Shown one piece after another: positions 25,701 through 32,588 of a DNA stretch of 47,484 bases. Source of the stretch: UBA1413 sp964472165 (lineage in GTDB: Bacteria; Bacteroidota; Bacteroidia; Bacteroidales; Prolixibacteraceae). The first letter of the stretch is position 1, and the number at the start of each line of letters is the position of its first letter. The position numbers were made by a program, and so were the translations under genes. Below the pieces are notes generated by a model, which made no database searches, was not told where the DNA came from, and saw only the letters and a list, made by a program, of their open reading frames with translations. The stretch spans positions 1 through 47,484 of the forward strand of contig CAYYJE010000008.1 of the NCBI GenBank assembly GCA_964472165.1. Direction: 5' to 3'.

Positions 25701-26199
25701 TTTTGAAAACCCCAACGCAGTTTTCAACGATGAAATGCTGAAACCCGAGCTTCAGGGGATGGAAGTATTTGTGGACGGGATTCACAACATTGTGGAAGCA
25801 CAGCAAAGGGTTGCCCTGAGTTATTTTACCGACGGCAGCATAGAAGGAGCATGCCCTCCCCTGAAAGCCATTCTTCACATCATGGCTTACGGCCATTACC
25901 AGGATAAAACTGCAAGCGACCCGGAAATCCGGAACCTTTTTACCCGCGATTCCATGATGGCCAGCGACTGGTACCATGAAAGGCTGCTCAACAAGCAACT
26001 CAGCGACATTGCACTTTTCCAGAAACATGTAAAATACCTGAAACATTACCTGACCACATCCCTGAATATGGATGCGGAGGAGGAAATCCGAATCCATGAA
26101 AAGGTAAAGACCGCCGAAGAGAAGTTAAAATACCTGAAATCGACCGATTACCTGAAAAGTCTGGAGGGTTACATCGGGCTTGACCCCTATGTCAAATAG
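22744..26199 (+). CDS. Probable PPi-type phosphoenolpyruvate carboxykinase (large PEPCK-fold protein)
   Basis: A 1151-residue (about 130 kDa) cytoplasmic protein without signal or membrane segments. The region ADNYFGYSKKEVKTQISYSA (from about 333) resembles the ATP-PEPCK active-site stretch GGEMKK...MNY...MH: a Lys-Lys pair (341-342) is followed 20 residues later by His362 in EEEHAGGAIAF. The E. coli metal-ligand Lys and His are 19 apart. CTVSGGGKSEISKS (Lys495) looks like a degenerate phosphate-binding loop. The size and the absence of other recognised domains fit the PPi-type enzymes described from Propionibacterium and Entamoeba, which interconvert oxaloacetate + PPi and PEP + CO2 + Pi. 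This is homology by eye; a large uncharacterised protein is the fallback. Confidence 0.55.
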   Translation: MMDLKKSFGFNKDGENEIPRPKRVNEYINLKLAALGQPVVKSTSGFDFLELANDLIKNHREKNRLLSAYLCPADQRIQNFLDGYLSEFRDKVNPRLPSLTFIIDSHGIARALSLPPDKDIFQSDIITSYRIKQGVLHNPKNDRRTTEGVFHIAEGGLPIPDDKKAVPKLAFSHLLHAAIHPPRELLQLPFTSTQEEKAEVFVSLLLKPVVVPEVPGVSPQKRMEVRFFAPGNLVSNLDFVESIFGNGGDPFLPENDSALDIEGWTGHTGCIILAPHLVELTKKEVGLPEYREATERQIRDGMCWKSEDEHYNDGKAFKITARTEEGVIVTVIADNYFGYSKKEVKTQISYSANLFGNAEEEHAGGAIAFPCYNLGDEFRQDSQIRENGLTFESMTELFAGIMDVSPEGFATDRKYKDIIYVPKDAHFRLADQKISWIREGVEKSIRLNPSCTYFLPTGYKIRMEKNPLVPSWRLIGSSAEGTFCHKPCTVSGGGKSEISKSINDAVIYGPFFTADFENDFKIVEEIINKDYNNKFRDPGENLRKSRPLLSPARSLGSVIKLLTPSPTLYTDEYNEWLESIPHYIKGLVHIIKRFYKPEWGNDWRRYFTVDIIDGKFGNELKFKNRKLVASYLRIGLMKDNSWRTFKLRQDFVAADKLQMEDDISASTVVPAHKLEYLSPDHHEPALKFTHNCEYRFFQRPDEAINRGYDKQAEIDLSSPNTFISNFQPLTPADAEKIMEDAIEYDKYSPPMKKLIEEVTTKKDSSYFVSSSHPRIFEGKPSKNMRYLQNRPDIVKHRATYIAETGTRLFRRIPLDKPVLFPVNSVLAGRRNNPPEKGIRSLAVYNPIHYQELPELFMDFICSLTGKSPSTTGAGTEGALTKAPFNALSPVTDLNNALVSFILTGYPGFTSAAGYVGPKYRVDHDISLLVPELWSRLKTEEIEPSFMIAKGFLEKMEDFEYQGQKVLASRLGYRITGKFVRNYFGRVFENPNAVFNDEMLKPELQGMEVFVDGIHNIVEAQQRVALSYFTDGSIEGACPPLKAILHIMAYGHYQDKTASDPEIRNLFTRDSMMASDWYHERLLNKQLSDIALFQKHVKYLKHYLTTSLNMDAEEEIRIHEKVKTAEEKLKYLKSTDYLKSLEGYIGLDPYVK

Positions 26200-26356
26200 A
26201 CAACCCGGATCAAACGAGTATATGTTTCCTTCAACAAAGATTTTTTTACCATTTTTTGTGGTTCTGTGATATTATTAACAAAAAATCCGTAAATTGTAAC
26301 CACCATAACCGAAACATAAAGCAACACAAAACCGACAAAAAACAAAGATAAACACC

Positions 26357-26731
26357 ATGTTTCCCATTCGCACATGTCTTGAGTGCGGTGAAACACTGCA
26401 TGGAAGGGCGGATCAGAAATTTTGCAGTGACCAGTGCCGCAATGCATACAACAACAAACAACTGGGACAGACCAATAACACGATCCGCCGGGTAAACCGT
26501 ATCCTGAAAAAAAACCAGTCGTTGCTTTCCGGGTTGAACAAAACGGGAAAAGTTACCATTCCCAGGGTTGAACTCACAAGGAATGAGTTTAATTTCAACT
26601 ATTTCACCAACATGTTTACCACCAATCACGGCAGAGTCTATTTTTTCTGTTATGACCAGGGGTACTCGCTGGTTGACGGGGACAAGGTGCTTCTGGTGAA
26701 GAAACAGGAGTATGTCGATGGATTGGTGTAA
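26357..26731 (+). CDS. Small Zn-ribbon protein
   Basis: A 124-residue cytoplasmic protein with an N-terminal zinc ribbon C7-x2-C10...C23-x3-C27 (TCLECGETLHGRADQKFCSD), as in DUF2116-like proteins. A basic Asn-rich helix follows (NAYNNKQLGQTNNTIRRVNRILKK), then a beta-rich C-terminus (RVYFFCYDQGYSLVDGDKVLLV). The ribbon and basic helix suggest nucleic acid or ribosome contact, but no function is known to me. It is preceded by 157 bp of AT-rich intergenic sequence and is convergent with the PAP2 gene 4 bp away. Confidence 0.75.
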   Translation: MFPIRTCLECGETLHGRADQKFCSDQCRNAYNNKQLGQTNNTIRRVNRILKKNQSLLSGLNKTGKVTIPRVELTRNEFNFNYFTNMFTTNHGRVYFFCYDQGYSLVDGDKVLLVKKQEYVDGLV

Positions 26732-26735
26732 CGAT

Positions 26736-27527
26736 CTACCAGGTTACGGAAACCTTGAAACCGGGCACACCCCCGGCATAGGCAGGCTGAAGGTTCAGAG
26801 CCCTGTCTTCGCGGTTTTTACACAAAAATATCCCGGTCACGGTTCCCAGCAAAGCACCGGCAACGACATCGCTCAACCAGTGTCTGTCGTCATAAATCCG
26901 CGAAATTCCTGTTAACCCGGCGATCGAATAAGCAACAGGAGGCACCCATCGGGTGTTACGGTATTGGTATGCGACTACCGAAGCCACAGAAAATACGGCT
27001 GTGGTATGCCCCGACGGGAAGCTTGACCCTTTCAACGGGCCTTTGAAGTCGAAAGGTGACGCAGGAGGCCAGGCATCCGGTCTTTGCCGGCCTAATAGCA
27101 ATTTGGGAATCCTGGCAACCAGTCCGCTCAGCAACAAGCTTTCCGCAGCCAGGTAACCTGTCGAACGCGTACGGTCACGACCGGAAATTTCTCCGGCCGC
27201 AATCATCCCCCCCACAAAAACAAAGGTGTAAGTTTCACCAAAGGGTTCCAATCCATAACGGGAGAGCCCGGTCAGGAAAGGGGACTGAACCTGCCTGGCA
27301 ATATCCCTTACCGGTTCATCGGCAGTGGTCAGCAAAATGGTGGCACCAGCCATCGCCGCTGCCCTGGTCCATTGCTTCCCCTTCCATTTAAAAGGAGCAG
27401 TGAGATAATCCCGGCTGTCCGCCCCCAAAGTTTTGAAACAGCTTTGCCGGTGAAACGCGGAATCCCTTTCCGACCCATTGGCAGAACTGAAGAAGACAAG
27501 CAGGAGCACTGCAACCAGTGGCTTCAT
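26736..27527 (-). CDS. PAP2-family (type 2 phosphatidic acid) phosphatase
   Basis: A 263-residue protein with a signal-like N-terminus (MKPLVAVLLLVFFSSANG) and the complete three-part PAP2 signature. C1 is K142-x6-R149-P (KLLLGRQRP), C2 is PSGH at 171-174, and C3 is S209-R-x5-H216-x3-D220. The family removes phosphate from lipid substrates such as undecaprenyl-PP or phosphatidyl-glycerophosphate, usually at the periplasmic membrane face. The substrate is not inferable. The gene overlaps the end of mazG by 4 bp, giving a mazG-PAP2 unit. Confidence 0.9.
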   Translation of the reverse strand: MKPLVAVLLLVFFSSANGSERDSAFHRQSCFKTLGADSRDYLTAPFKWKGKQWTRAAAMAGATILLTTADEPVRDIARQVQSPFLTGLSRYGLEPFGETYTFVFVGGMIAAGEISGRDRTRSTGYLAAESLLLSGLVARIPKLLLGRQRPDAWPPASPFDFKGPLKGSSFPSGHTTAVFSVASVVAYQYRNTRWVPPVAYSIAGLTGISRIYDDRHWLSDVVAGALLGTVTGIFLCKNREDRALNLQPAYAGGVPGFKVSVTW

Positions 27528-28297
27528 TTTGCCCTTTTTGCTTCTTCCCAGATCAGATCCATTTCGGCCAGGGTCATCTCCTTCAAATTCCTGCCTTTCA
27601 GGAGGGTTTGGCTTTCCAGAAAATTGAACCTCCTGATAAATTCAATATTCGTCCTTTCCAATGCCGTTTCAGGGTCAATGCCATAAAGCCTGGCAGCATT
27701 TACCATGGCAAAGAAGAGGTCTCCAAATTCTGCTTCCATCCGGCTGGCATCCACCTGCTCAATTTCATGGGCAAGCTCAGCTATTTCTTCTTTTACCTTT
27801 TCCCAAACCTGTTCCCGGTGTTCCCAGTCAAAACCCACACCGCTGGCTTTTTCCTGTATCCTGTTGGCTTTTACCAGTGCTGGCATCGAAGCCGGAACTC
27901 CTTCCAGAACCCTGTGGTTTCTTCCCTTTTCGGAAAGTTTCAGGGTTTCCCAGTTTTCCTCCACTTCGCGGGCGCTCTCCACTTCCACCTCACCAAAAAC
28001 ATGCGGGTGACGGTAAATCAGTTTCTGGTTAATATTTTCCAGCACATCGCCCATGTCAAATGCTTTTTTTTCCGCACCGATCCTTGCATAAAAAACAATA
28101 TGCAACATCAGATCGCCCAGCTCTTTTTTAATCTCGCCAAGATCAGCCCTGATGATGGCATCGGCCAACTCATAGGTTTCTTCAATGGTAAGCTTCCGTA
28201 GCGATTCAAGAGTCTGGGCTTTGTCCCAGGGACATTTCTCCCGTAACTCCTCCATAATTTCCAGAAGCCGTCTGAATTCATTCAATGCTCTCTCCAT
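27524..28297 (-). CDS. mazG: Nucleoside triphosphate pyrophosphohydrolase MazG
   Basis: A 257-residue protein with two MazG domains. The first has CPWDKAQTLESLRKLTIEET and the metal-binding set E39-E40-x2-E43 plus E59-x2-D62 (KKELGDLMLHI). The second repeats this pattern as EEIAELAHEIE and EFGDLFFAMVNAAR. It hydrolyses NTPs to NMP + PPi and is linked to nucleotide house-cleaning and (p)ppGpp control. The length is typical. It is divergent from phoH; the 161-bp gap contains a 6-bp GC hairpin (28342-28357) within its probable leader. Confidence 0.95.
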   Translation of the reverse strand: MERALNEFRRLLEIMEELREKCPWDKAQTLESLRKLTIEETYELADAIIRADLGEIKKELGDLMLHIVFYARIGAEKKAFDMGDVLENINQKLIYRHPHVFGEVEVESAREVEENWETLKLSEKGRNHRVLEGVPASMPALVKANRIQEKASGVGFDWEHREQVWEKVKEEIAELAHEIEQVDASRMEAEFGDLFFAMVNAARLYGIDPETALERTNIEFIRRFNFLESQTLLKGRNLKEMTLAEMDLIWEEAKRAK

Positions 28298-28341
28298 CTC
28301 ACCACATTTTCACCCTGGATTAACTGGCGGACAAAACCACA

Positions 28342-28357
28342 TCAGGCCCTTGCCTGA
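28342..28357. repeat. Perfect 6-bp hairpin TCAGGC-4-GCCTGA upstream of mazG
   Basis: The arms pair perfectly around a 4-nt loop, about 45 bp upstream of the mazG start and inside the likely leader RNA. It could affect mRNA stability or translation. No known riboswitch is recognised. Confidence 0.35.
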
Positions 28358-28399
28358 CCGTGGCATCCGATTTGGCTGGCTAAGGTAGAATTTTAAACG

Positions 28400-28436
28400 T
28401 TTGCGGTAAAAGTTTCCTCCATTTTTAATATTTTTG
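28400..28436 (+). promoter_or_regulatory. Candidate promoter of phoH
   Basis: TTTG (28400-28403) and TATTTTTG (28429-28436) match the -33 and -7 elements, but the 25-bp spacer is longer than the usual 17-23. The predicted start is near 28443, about 16 nt before the TTG start codon. Confidence 0.4.
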
Positions 28437-28458
28437 AGCACCGTTAAAAAAAGAGTGT

Positions 28459-29463
28459 TTGGAAAAGCAAATCATACTTGAAGGAATTGATCCCCTGGAA
28501 TTTTACGGGATCAACAATGTAAAAATCAACCTGATCAAGACCTATTTCCCGAAAATCAGGATAACTGCCCGCGGAAACTCCCTGTATCTGCAGGGAGAAG
28601 AGAAAGAGCTGAGGCTCTTCGAAAAGAAACTCAGCTTCCTGCTGGACCATTATTACCAGTTTAACATCCTCTCGGAGGAAATTATCGGGCAGATCCTGAT
28701 CAATGAGTATGCCGGCGGAAACGAAAACTGGGAAGATGAATCTGATATTCTGGCTTACAGCATCAGCGGCAAGCCTGTCAGGGCAAGGACTCCGAATCAG
28801 CGGGTGCTTGTGGAAAAAAGCAGGGAAAGCGATCTGGTTTTTGCAATCGGACCTGCCGGAACCGGGAAAACCTACACTGCGATTGCGCTGGCGGTCAGGG
28901 CACTTAAGAACAGGGAAATTAAAAGAATTATTCTCAGCAGACCTGCAGTGGAGGCAGGCGAAAGGCTGGGATTTCTTCCGGGTGACCTGAAAGAAAAGAT
29001 AGATCCTTATCTGCAACCACTTTATGATGCCCTTCTGGATATGATCCCGGCAAAAAAACTGGAAGAATTTCTGAAAGAAGGAACCATTCAGATTGCTCCA
29101 CTGGCATTTATGCGCGGGAGGACCCTGAGCAACGCTTTTGTGATCCTTGATGAAGCCCAGAATACCACCATCAACCAGTTGAAGATGTTTCTGACGCGAA
29201 TGGGGTTGAATGCGAAATTTGTCGTTACCGGCGATATTACCCAGATCGACCTCCCCGACCGGAATCAGTCAGGCTTGCTTCAGGCCATGAAAATCCTGAA
29301 GGATATTGAGGGGATTTCCGTGGTCCTTTTTGACAAAAAAGACATTGTCAGACATAAACTGGTGAGGGACATCGTGGAAGCCTATGACGCCTGGGCCGAA
29401 GAAAAGGAAAAAAACAAGGCTGCCAGGGCGGGAGGAGAAGGAGATGCCTCAAATCTGAGATAA
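28459..29463 (+). CDS. PhoH-family ATPase (TTG start)
   Basis: A 334-residue PhoH-like protein. The N-terminal KH-like region (GIDPLEFYGINNVKINLIKTY) is followed by the P-loop ATPase with Walker A GPAGTGKT (131-138), RPAVEAGERLGFLPGDL, Walker B FVILDEAQN and sensor VVTGDITQID. Family members are RNA-linked ATPases, some associated with YbeY and ribosome maturation. No ATG fits: the conserved N-terminus begins at TTG 28459, so a TTG start is inferred. purC follows 47 bp downstream with its own promoter box. Confidence 0.92.
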   Translation: MEKQIILEGIDPLEFYGINNVKINLIKTYFPKIRITARGNSLYLQGEEKELRLFEKKLSFLLDHYYQFNILSEEIIGQILINEYAGGNENWEDESDILAYSISGKPVRARTPNQRVLVEKSRESDLVFAIGPAGTGKTYTAIALAVRALKNREIKRIILSRPAVEAGERLGFLPGDLKEKIDPYLQPLYDALLDMIPAKKLEEFLKEGTIQIAPLAFMRGRTLSNAFVILDEAQNTTINQLKMFLTRMGLNAKFVVTGDITQIDLPDRNQSGLLQAMKILKDIEGISVVLFDKKDIVRHKLVRDIVEAYDAWAEEKEKNKAARAGGEGDASNLR

Positions 29464-29490
29464 TCTGGCATTTAAAACCGTAATAAATAT

Positions 29491-29498
29491 TACTTTTG
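29491..29498 (+). promoter_or_regulatory. TACTTTTG -7 box for purC
   Basis: An exact TAnnTTTG ends only 12 bp before the ATG at 29511. The predicted transcript would carry a leader of about 6 nt or less, nearly leaderless. No -33 TTTG is apparent. Confidence 0.4.
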
Positions 29499-29510
29499 AA
29501 AAAAAGCCGT

Positions 29511-30473
29511 ATGAGTTTTGCCTTAACAAAGACAGCGTTTCAATTTCCCGGACAAAAAAGCCTGTATCACGGGAAAGTACGCGATGTGTACCACATCGGC
29601 GATGAGTTGCTGATCATGGTTGCATCCGACCGGATTTCGGCCTTTGACGTAGTCCTTCCAAAGGGAATCCCCTTTAAGGGACAGGTGCTCAACCAGATAG
29701 CATCACGCTTCCTGGATGCCACAGCCGACATAGTTCCCAACTGGAAAATTGCTTCTCCTGATCCCAATGTAACCATCGGTCATCTCTGTGAACCCTACAA
29801 GGTTGAAATGGTCATCAGGGGGTACCTCACCGGCCATGCCTGGAGGATGTATAAAGCAGGCAAAAGGGAATTATGCGGTGTTCCCATGCCAGAAGGTATG
29901 GTGGAAAACCAGAAATTCCCGGAACCCCTCATTACTCCGACCACCAAGGCTGAAGAAGGCCACGACGAGGACATCTCACGGGAGGAGATTATTTCCTCCG
30001 GGCTGGTGAGCCGTGAAGAGTATGAAAAACTGGAATCTTACACCCGCCGGTTGTTTCAACGGGGAACGGAAATGGCAGCCGGCAAAGGCCTGATTCTGGT
30101 TGACACCAAATATGAATTTGGAAAGAAAGATGAAACCATTTACCTGATCGATGAGATCCACACCCCTGACTCCTCGCGCTATTTTTACGCCGAAGGATAC
30201 AGGGAGCGGCTTGAAAAGGGCGAACCTCAGAAGCAGTTGTCGAAGGAATTCGTCCGGCAGTGGCTTATCGAAAACGGATTTCAGGGAAGGGAAGGAGAGT
30301 TGGTTCCCCTTATGACCGATGGGTATGTCCTTTCCGTATCGGAGCGGTATATCGAACTTTACGAAAAAATTACCGGCGAGCGGTTTGTAAGATCCGACGT
30401 CAGCGAAATCACCGGACGCATTGAGCGGAACATCCTTGATTTTCTCAGCAACCGGAACCTTCGGCGCGGCTGA
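29511..30473 (+). CDS. purC: Phosphoribosylaminoimidazole-succinocarboxamide (SAICAR) synthase
   Basis: A 320-residue enzyme of de novo purine synthesis that joins aspartate to CAIR using ATP. Typical motifs are YHGKVRDVYHIGDELLIMVA (glycine-rich ATP loop), DRISAFDVVLPKGIPFKGQVL, EMVIRGYLTGHAW, TPTTKAEEGHDEDIS and LVDTKYEFG. The ATG at 29511 is preferred over the in-frame TTG at 29496, which overlaps the promoter box. It is the longer eukaryote/Bacteroidota-type PurC (about 300-320 residues) rather than the 237-residue E. coli form. Confidence 0.96.
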   Translation: MSFALTKTAFQFPGQKSLYHGKVRDVYHIGDELLIMVASDRISAFDVVLPKGIPFKGQVLNQIASRFLDATADIVPNWKIASPDPNVTIGHLCEPYKVEMVIRGYLTGHAWRMYKAGKRELCGVPMPEGMVENQKFPEPLITPTTKAEEGHDEDISREEIISSGLVSREEYEKLESYTRRLFQRGTEMAAGKGLILVDTKYEFGKKDETIYLIDEIHTPDSSRYFYAEGYRERLEKGEPQKQLSKEFVRQWLIENGFQGREGELVPLMTDGYVLSVSERYIELYEKITGERFVRSDVSEITGRIERNILDFLSNRNLRRG

Positions 30474-30588
30474 CCGCCGCCATCCGGCGCGATACATTTC
30501 CGGTAACAAAGAAACAACCTTGGCAGGTTAAAGAAGGCACTCCATGAAGCGATGAATTAACCCAAAAAAACTGACTAAAACAGATAGT

Positions 30589-31362
30589 ATGAAAACACCA
30601 ACCATCGGATTTATCGGCGGCGGCAGAATAACCAGAATCCTGCTTCAGGCATTCGCCAACAAAAAAATCAATCTGATACAGGCCTCTGTATATGACTCGA
30701 ACCCCGAAACGACCAGGAAACTCAAAAAGCAGTTCCCCGATATCCATATCAGGACGCTCGAAAAGGTAGCCCGGCAGGAGATTGTCATCCTTGCGCTTCA
30801 TCCCCCTGAGATCTTGGAGACACTGGAAAAAATTGCGCCGGTAGTGACCTCTAAAACCATATTTGCTTCCCTGGCGCCGAAAATTACAAGCAAGCAGATC
30901 GCATCCAAATTACCGCAGGTTACCAAACTGGTCAGACTGATACCGCTGGCCTCATCCATAATCAACGAAGGATACAATCCGATCTGGTTTGCTCCTACCT
31001 TCCCTTCCGACGAGAAAGAGATTGTCTTTCAAATGCTTGACTTCTTAGGGACCACTCTCGAAGTCGATGAGAAAAAGCTGGAGGCCTATGCCGTGATTTC
31101 TGCCATGGCACCCACCTATTTCTGGTTTCAGTGGAAAAAACTGGTTGAACTGGGAGAAGAATTCGGACTGGAACACAACGAAGCAAAAGAAGCGTTGCTG
31201 CAATCGTTGTATGGTGCCCTTGAAACCCTTTTCACATCGGGATTGCCAAAAGAGGAGGTACTTGACCTCATCCCGGTTAAACCGATTGGTGACTACGAAA
31301 AGGAAATTGAAGCCATTTACGACAAACAGCTAAAATCGTTGTACGGGAAACTGACTTCCTGA
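30589..31362 (+). CDS. Pyrroline-5-carboxylate reductase-like NAD(P)-binding protein
   Basis: A 257-residue Rossmann protein. The dinucleotide motif is IGFIGGGRITRILLQAF. VILALHPPEILETL and KLVRLIPLASSIINEGYNPIW match the P5CR/F420-dependent oxidoreductase N-domain. A helical dimerisation domain follows (SAMAPTYFWFQWKKLVELGE). The typical ProC C-terminal signature (P-G-G-T-x2-x-G) is missing or altered to FTSGLPKEEV, so it may act on another substrate. The reaction is not proven. It is convergent with the Gfo/Idh gene, and both stop codons lie in a shared hairpin. Confidence 0.75.
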   Translation: MKTPTIGFIGGGRITRILLQAFANKKINLIQASVYDSNPETTRKLKKQFPDIHIRTLEKVARQEIVILALHPPEILETLEKIAPVVTSKTIFASLAPKITSKQIASKLPQVTKLVRLIPLASSIINEGYNPIWFAPTFPSDEKEIVFQMLDFLGTTLEVDEKKLEAYAVISAMAPTYFWFQWKKLVELGEEFGLEHNEAKEALLQSLYGALETLFTSGLPKEEVLDLIPVKPIGDYEKEIEAIYDKQLKSLYGKLTS

Positions 31363-31372
31363 CAATCAGGAA
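31356..31372. terminator. Hairpin holding both stop codons of two convergent genes
   Basis: TTCCTGA-CAA-TCAGGAA is a perfect 7-bp stem with a 3-nt loop. The TGA in the left arm ends the P5CR-like gene, and the TCA in the right arm is the complement of the Gfo/Idh stop. T-runs are weak on both sides, so bidirectional termination is plausible but not certain. Confidence 0.45.
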
Positions 31373-32418
31373 ACAATTTCCACTGTAGCGCCTTTTCGGT
31401 AACTTTCCAGGCAAGCTTCGAGAATCCCGATCACCCTGGCTGACTCTTCAGGCTTAACAGCCAAAGGTTTACCCATCCTTACCGATTCGTATAATGCGGT
31501 GTAAAAAGCAGGATAATTTCCGGGGACCGAAGAAACCCTTCCTCTGATTTCTATTCCGTTAACCTGTACATTCAATATTCCCCTGGAGGAGAGAGGTTCA
31601 AGACCCCATTGGGGTCCTTCCGGAAGCACTCCTCTTTTCAGCAATTCCTCCTGCGGATCGATGCCCTGTTTCAGAAACGATCCGTTCAATCCGTGAAGAA
31701 TATACCGGGGCCCTTCCTCCTTAACCAGGTACGAACATTTCAACAGCGCATTGAAATCCCTGTAATGGAGCCTGAGGTCGTAGTAATCGAACACCACACT
31801 CCCGGGTCTGACCTTCTGAAGTTGCGCTGTAACTGCCACGGGCATTCCAAAGAGATGCAGTGCCTGGTCCACCATATGTGATCCCAGGTTATACAATACT
31901 CCCGCATATTCATCTCCTTCCTCTTTCCATGTGGAAGGAGCCACTGTCTGCCGGTAACGGTCAAAATGGGATTCAAATTCGGCAAGTTTTCCCAGAAGCC
32001 CCGATTCTATCACTTTCCTGACGGTGAGGAAGTCGCTGTCCCACCTCCTGTTCTGGAAAACCGTCAGAAGCTTACCCTGCTTTTGTGCCAGCGCAATCAG
32101 CTCCTCTGCTTCCTGTCTTCTCAGTGTGAATGGCTTTTCAACCACTACATGCTTGCCTGCCAGAAGCGCCTGCCGGGCCATGCTGAAATGAAAGACATCG
32201 GGGGTATTGACGATGACCAGCTCGATTTCCCTGTCTGCAAGAAGCTGGTCAAAATCCCTGACAATGCGGGCATCAGGAAAAAGATTCCCGGAGAGGTCCT
32301 TGCTCCGCTCAACGATTGTGCTGACCCTGAAGCAGGGGTTCACCCTCAGACAGGGACCGTGAAAGACCTGTCCGGACATTCCAAAAGAGGCGATGCCTGT
32401 TATAACCGGATTTACCAT
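31366..32418 (-). CDS. Gfo/Idh/MocA-family oxidoreductase (cytoplasmic)
   Basis: A 350-residue NAD(P)-dependent sugar or polyol dehydrogenase-like protein starting MVNPVITGIASFGMSGQVFH. The Rossmann domain ends with the signature GKHVVVEKPFTL (EKP). The C-terminal alpha/beta domain carries YNLGSHMVDQALHLFG, with the conserved catalytic His region. The start at 32418 is chosen over 32454 because the Rossmann strand begins there. The substrate is unknown. There is no signal peptide, unlike the second Gfo/Idh gene at 33338. Confidence 0.88.
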   Translation of the reverse strand: MVNPVITGIASFGMSGQVFHGPCLRVNPCFRVSTIVERSKDLSGNLFPDARIVRDFDQLLADREIELVIVNTPDVFHFSMARQALLAGKHVVVEKPFTLRRQEAEELIALAQKQGKLLTVFQNRRWDSDFLTVRKVIESGLLGKLAEFESHFDRYRQTVAPSTWKEEGDEYAGVLYNLGSHMVDQALHLFGMPVAVTAQLQKVRPGSVVFDYYDLRLHYRDFNALLKCSYLVKEEGPRYILHGLNGSFLKQGIDPQEELLKRGVLPEGPQWGLEPLSSRGILNVQVNGIEIRGRVSSVPGNYPAFYTALYESVRMGKPLAVKPEESARVIGILEACLESYRKGATVEIVS

Positions 32419-32588
32419 TTCAATGATTCTCTGATTAAAATTTAAAAGTAACAAAAAGGGATCATGTTAAAAAAGATTGTTGTAAAACATTTCAGAAAGC
32501 GCTATTTTGTAAGATTGAGATGCTGAAAACCGAACTTTTGATGTTATTTTCGTTAAGCCCATTTAAACGGTAAAAAACAGACAGATCC

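Noticed and set aside
26260..26304. Inverted repeat GTGGTT/AACCAC before the Zn-ribbon gene
   Set aside because: The arms are six bases long and about 30 bp apart in AT-rich sequence, so chance is likely.
32461..32588. A promoter TATTTTGT before the cytidylate-kinase-like gene
   Set aside because: It is one base short of the TAnnTTTG pattern and no properly spaced -33 TTTG was found.
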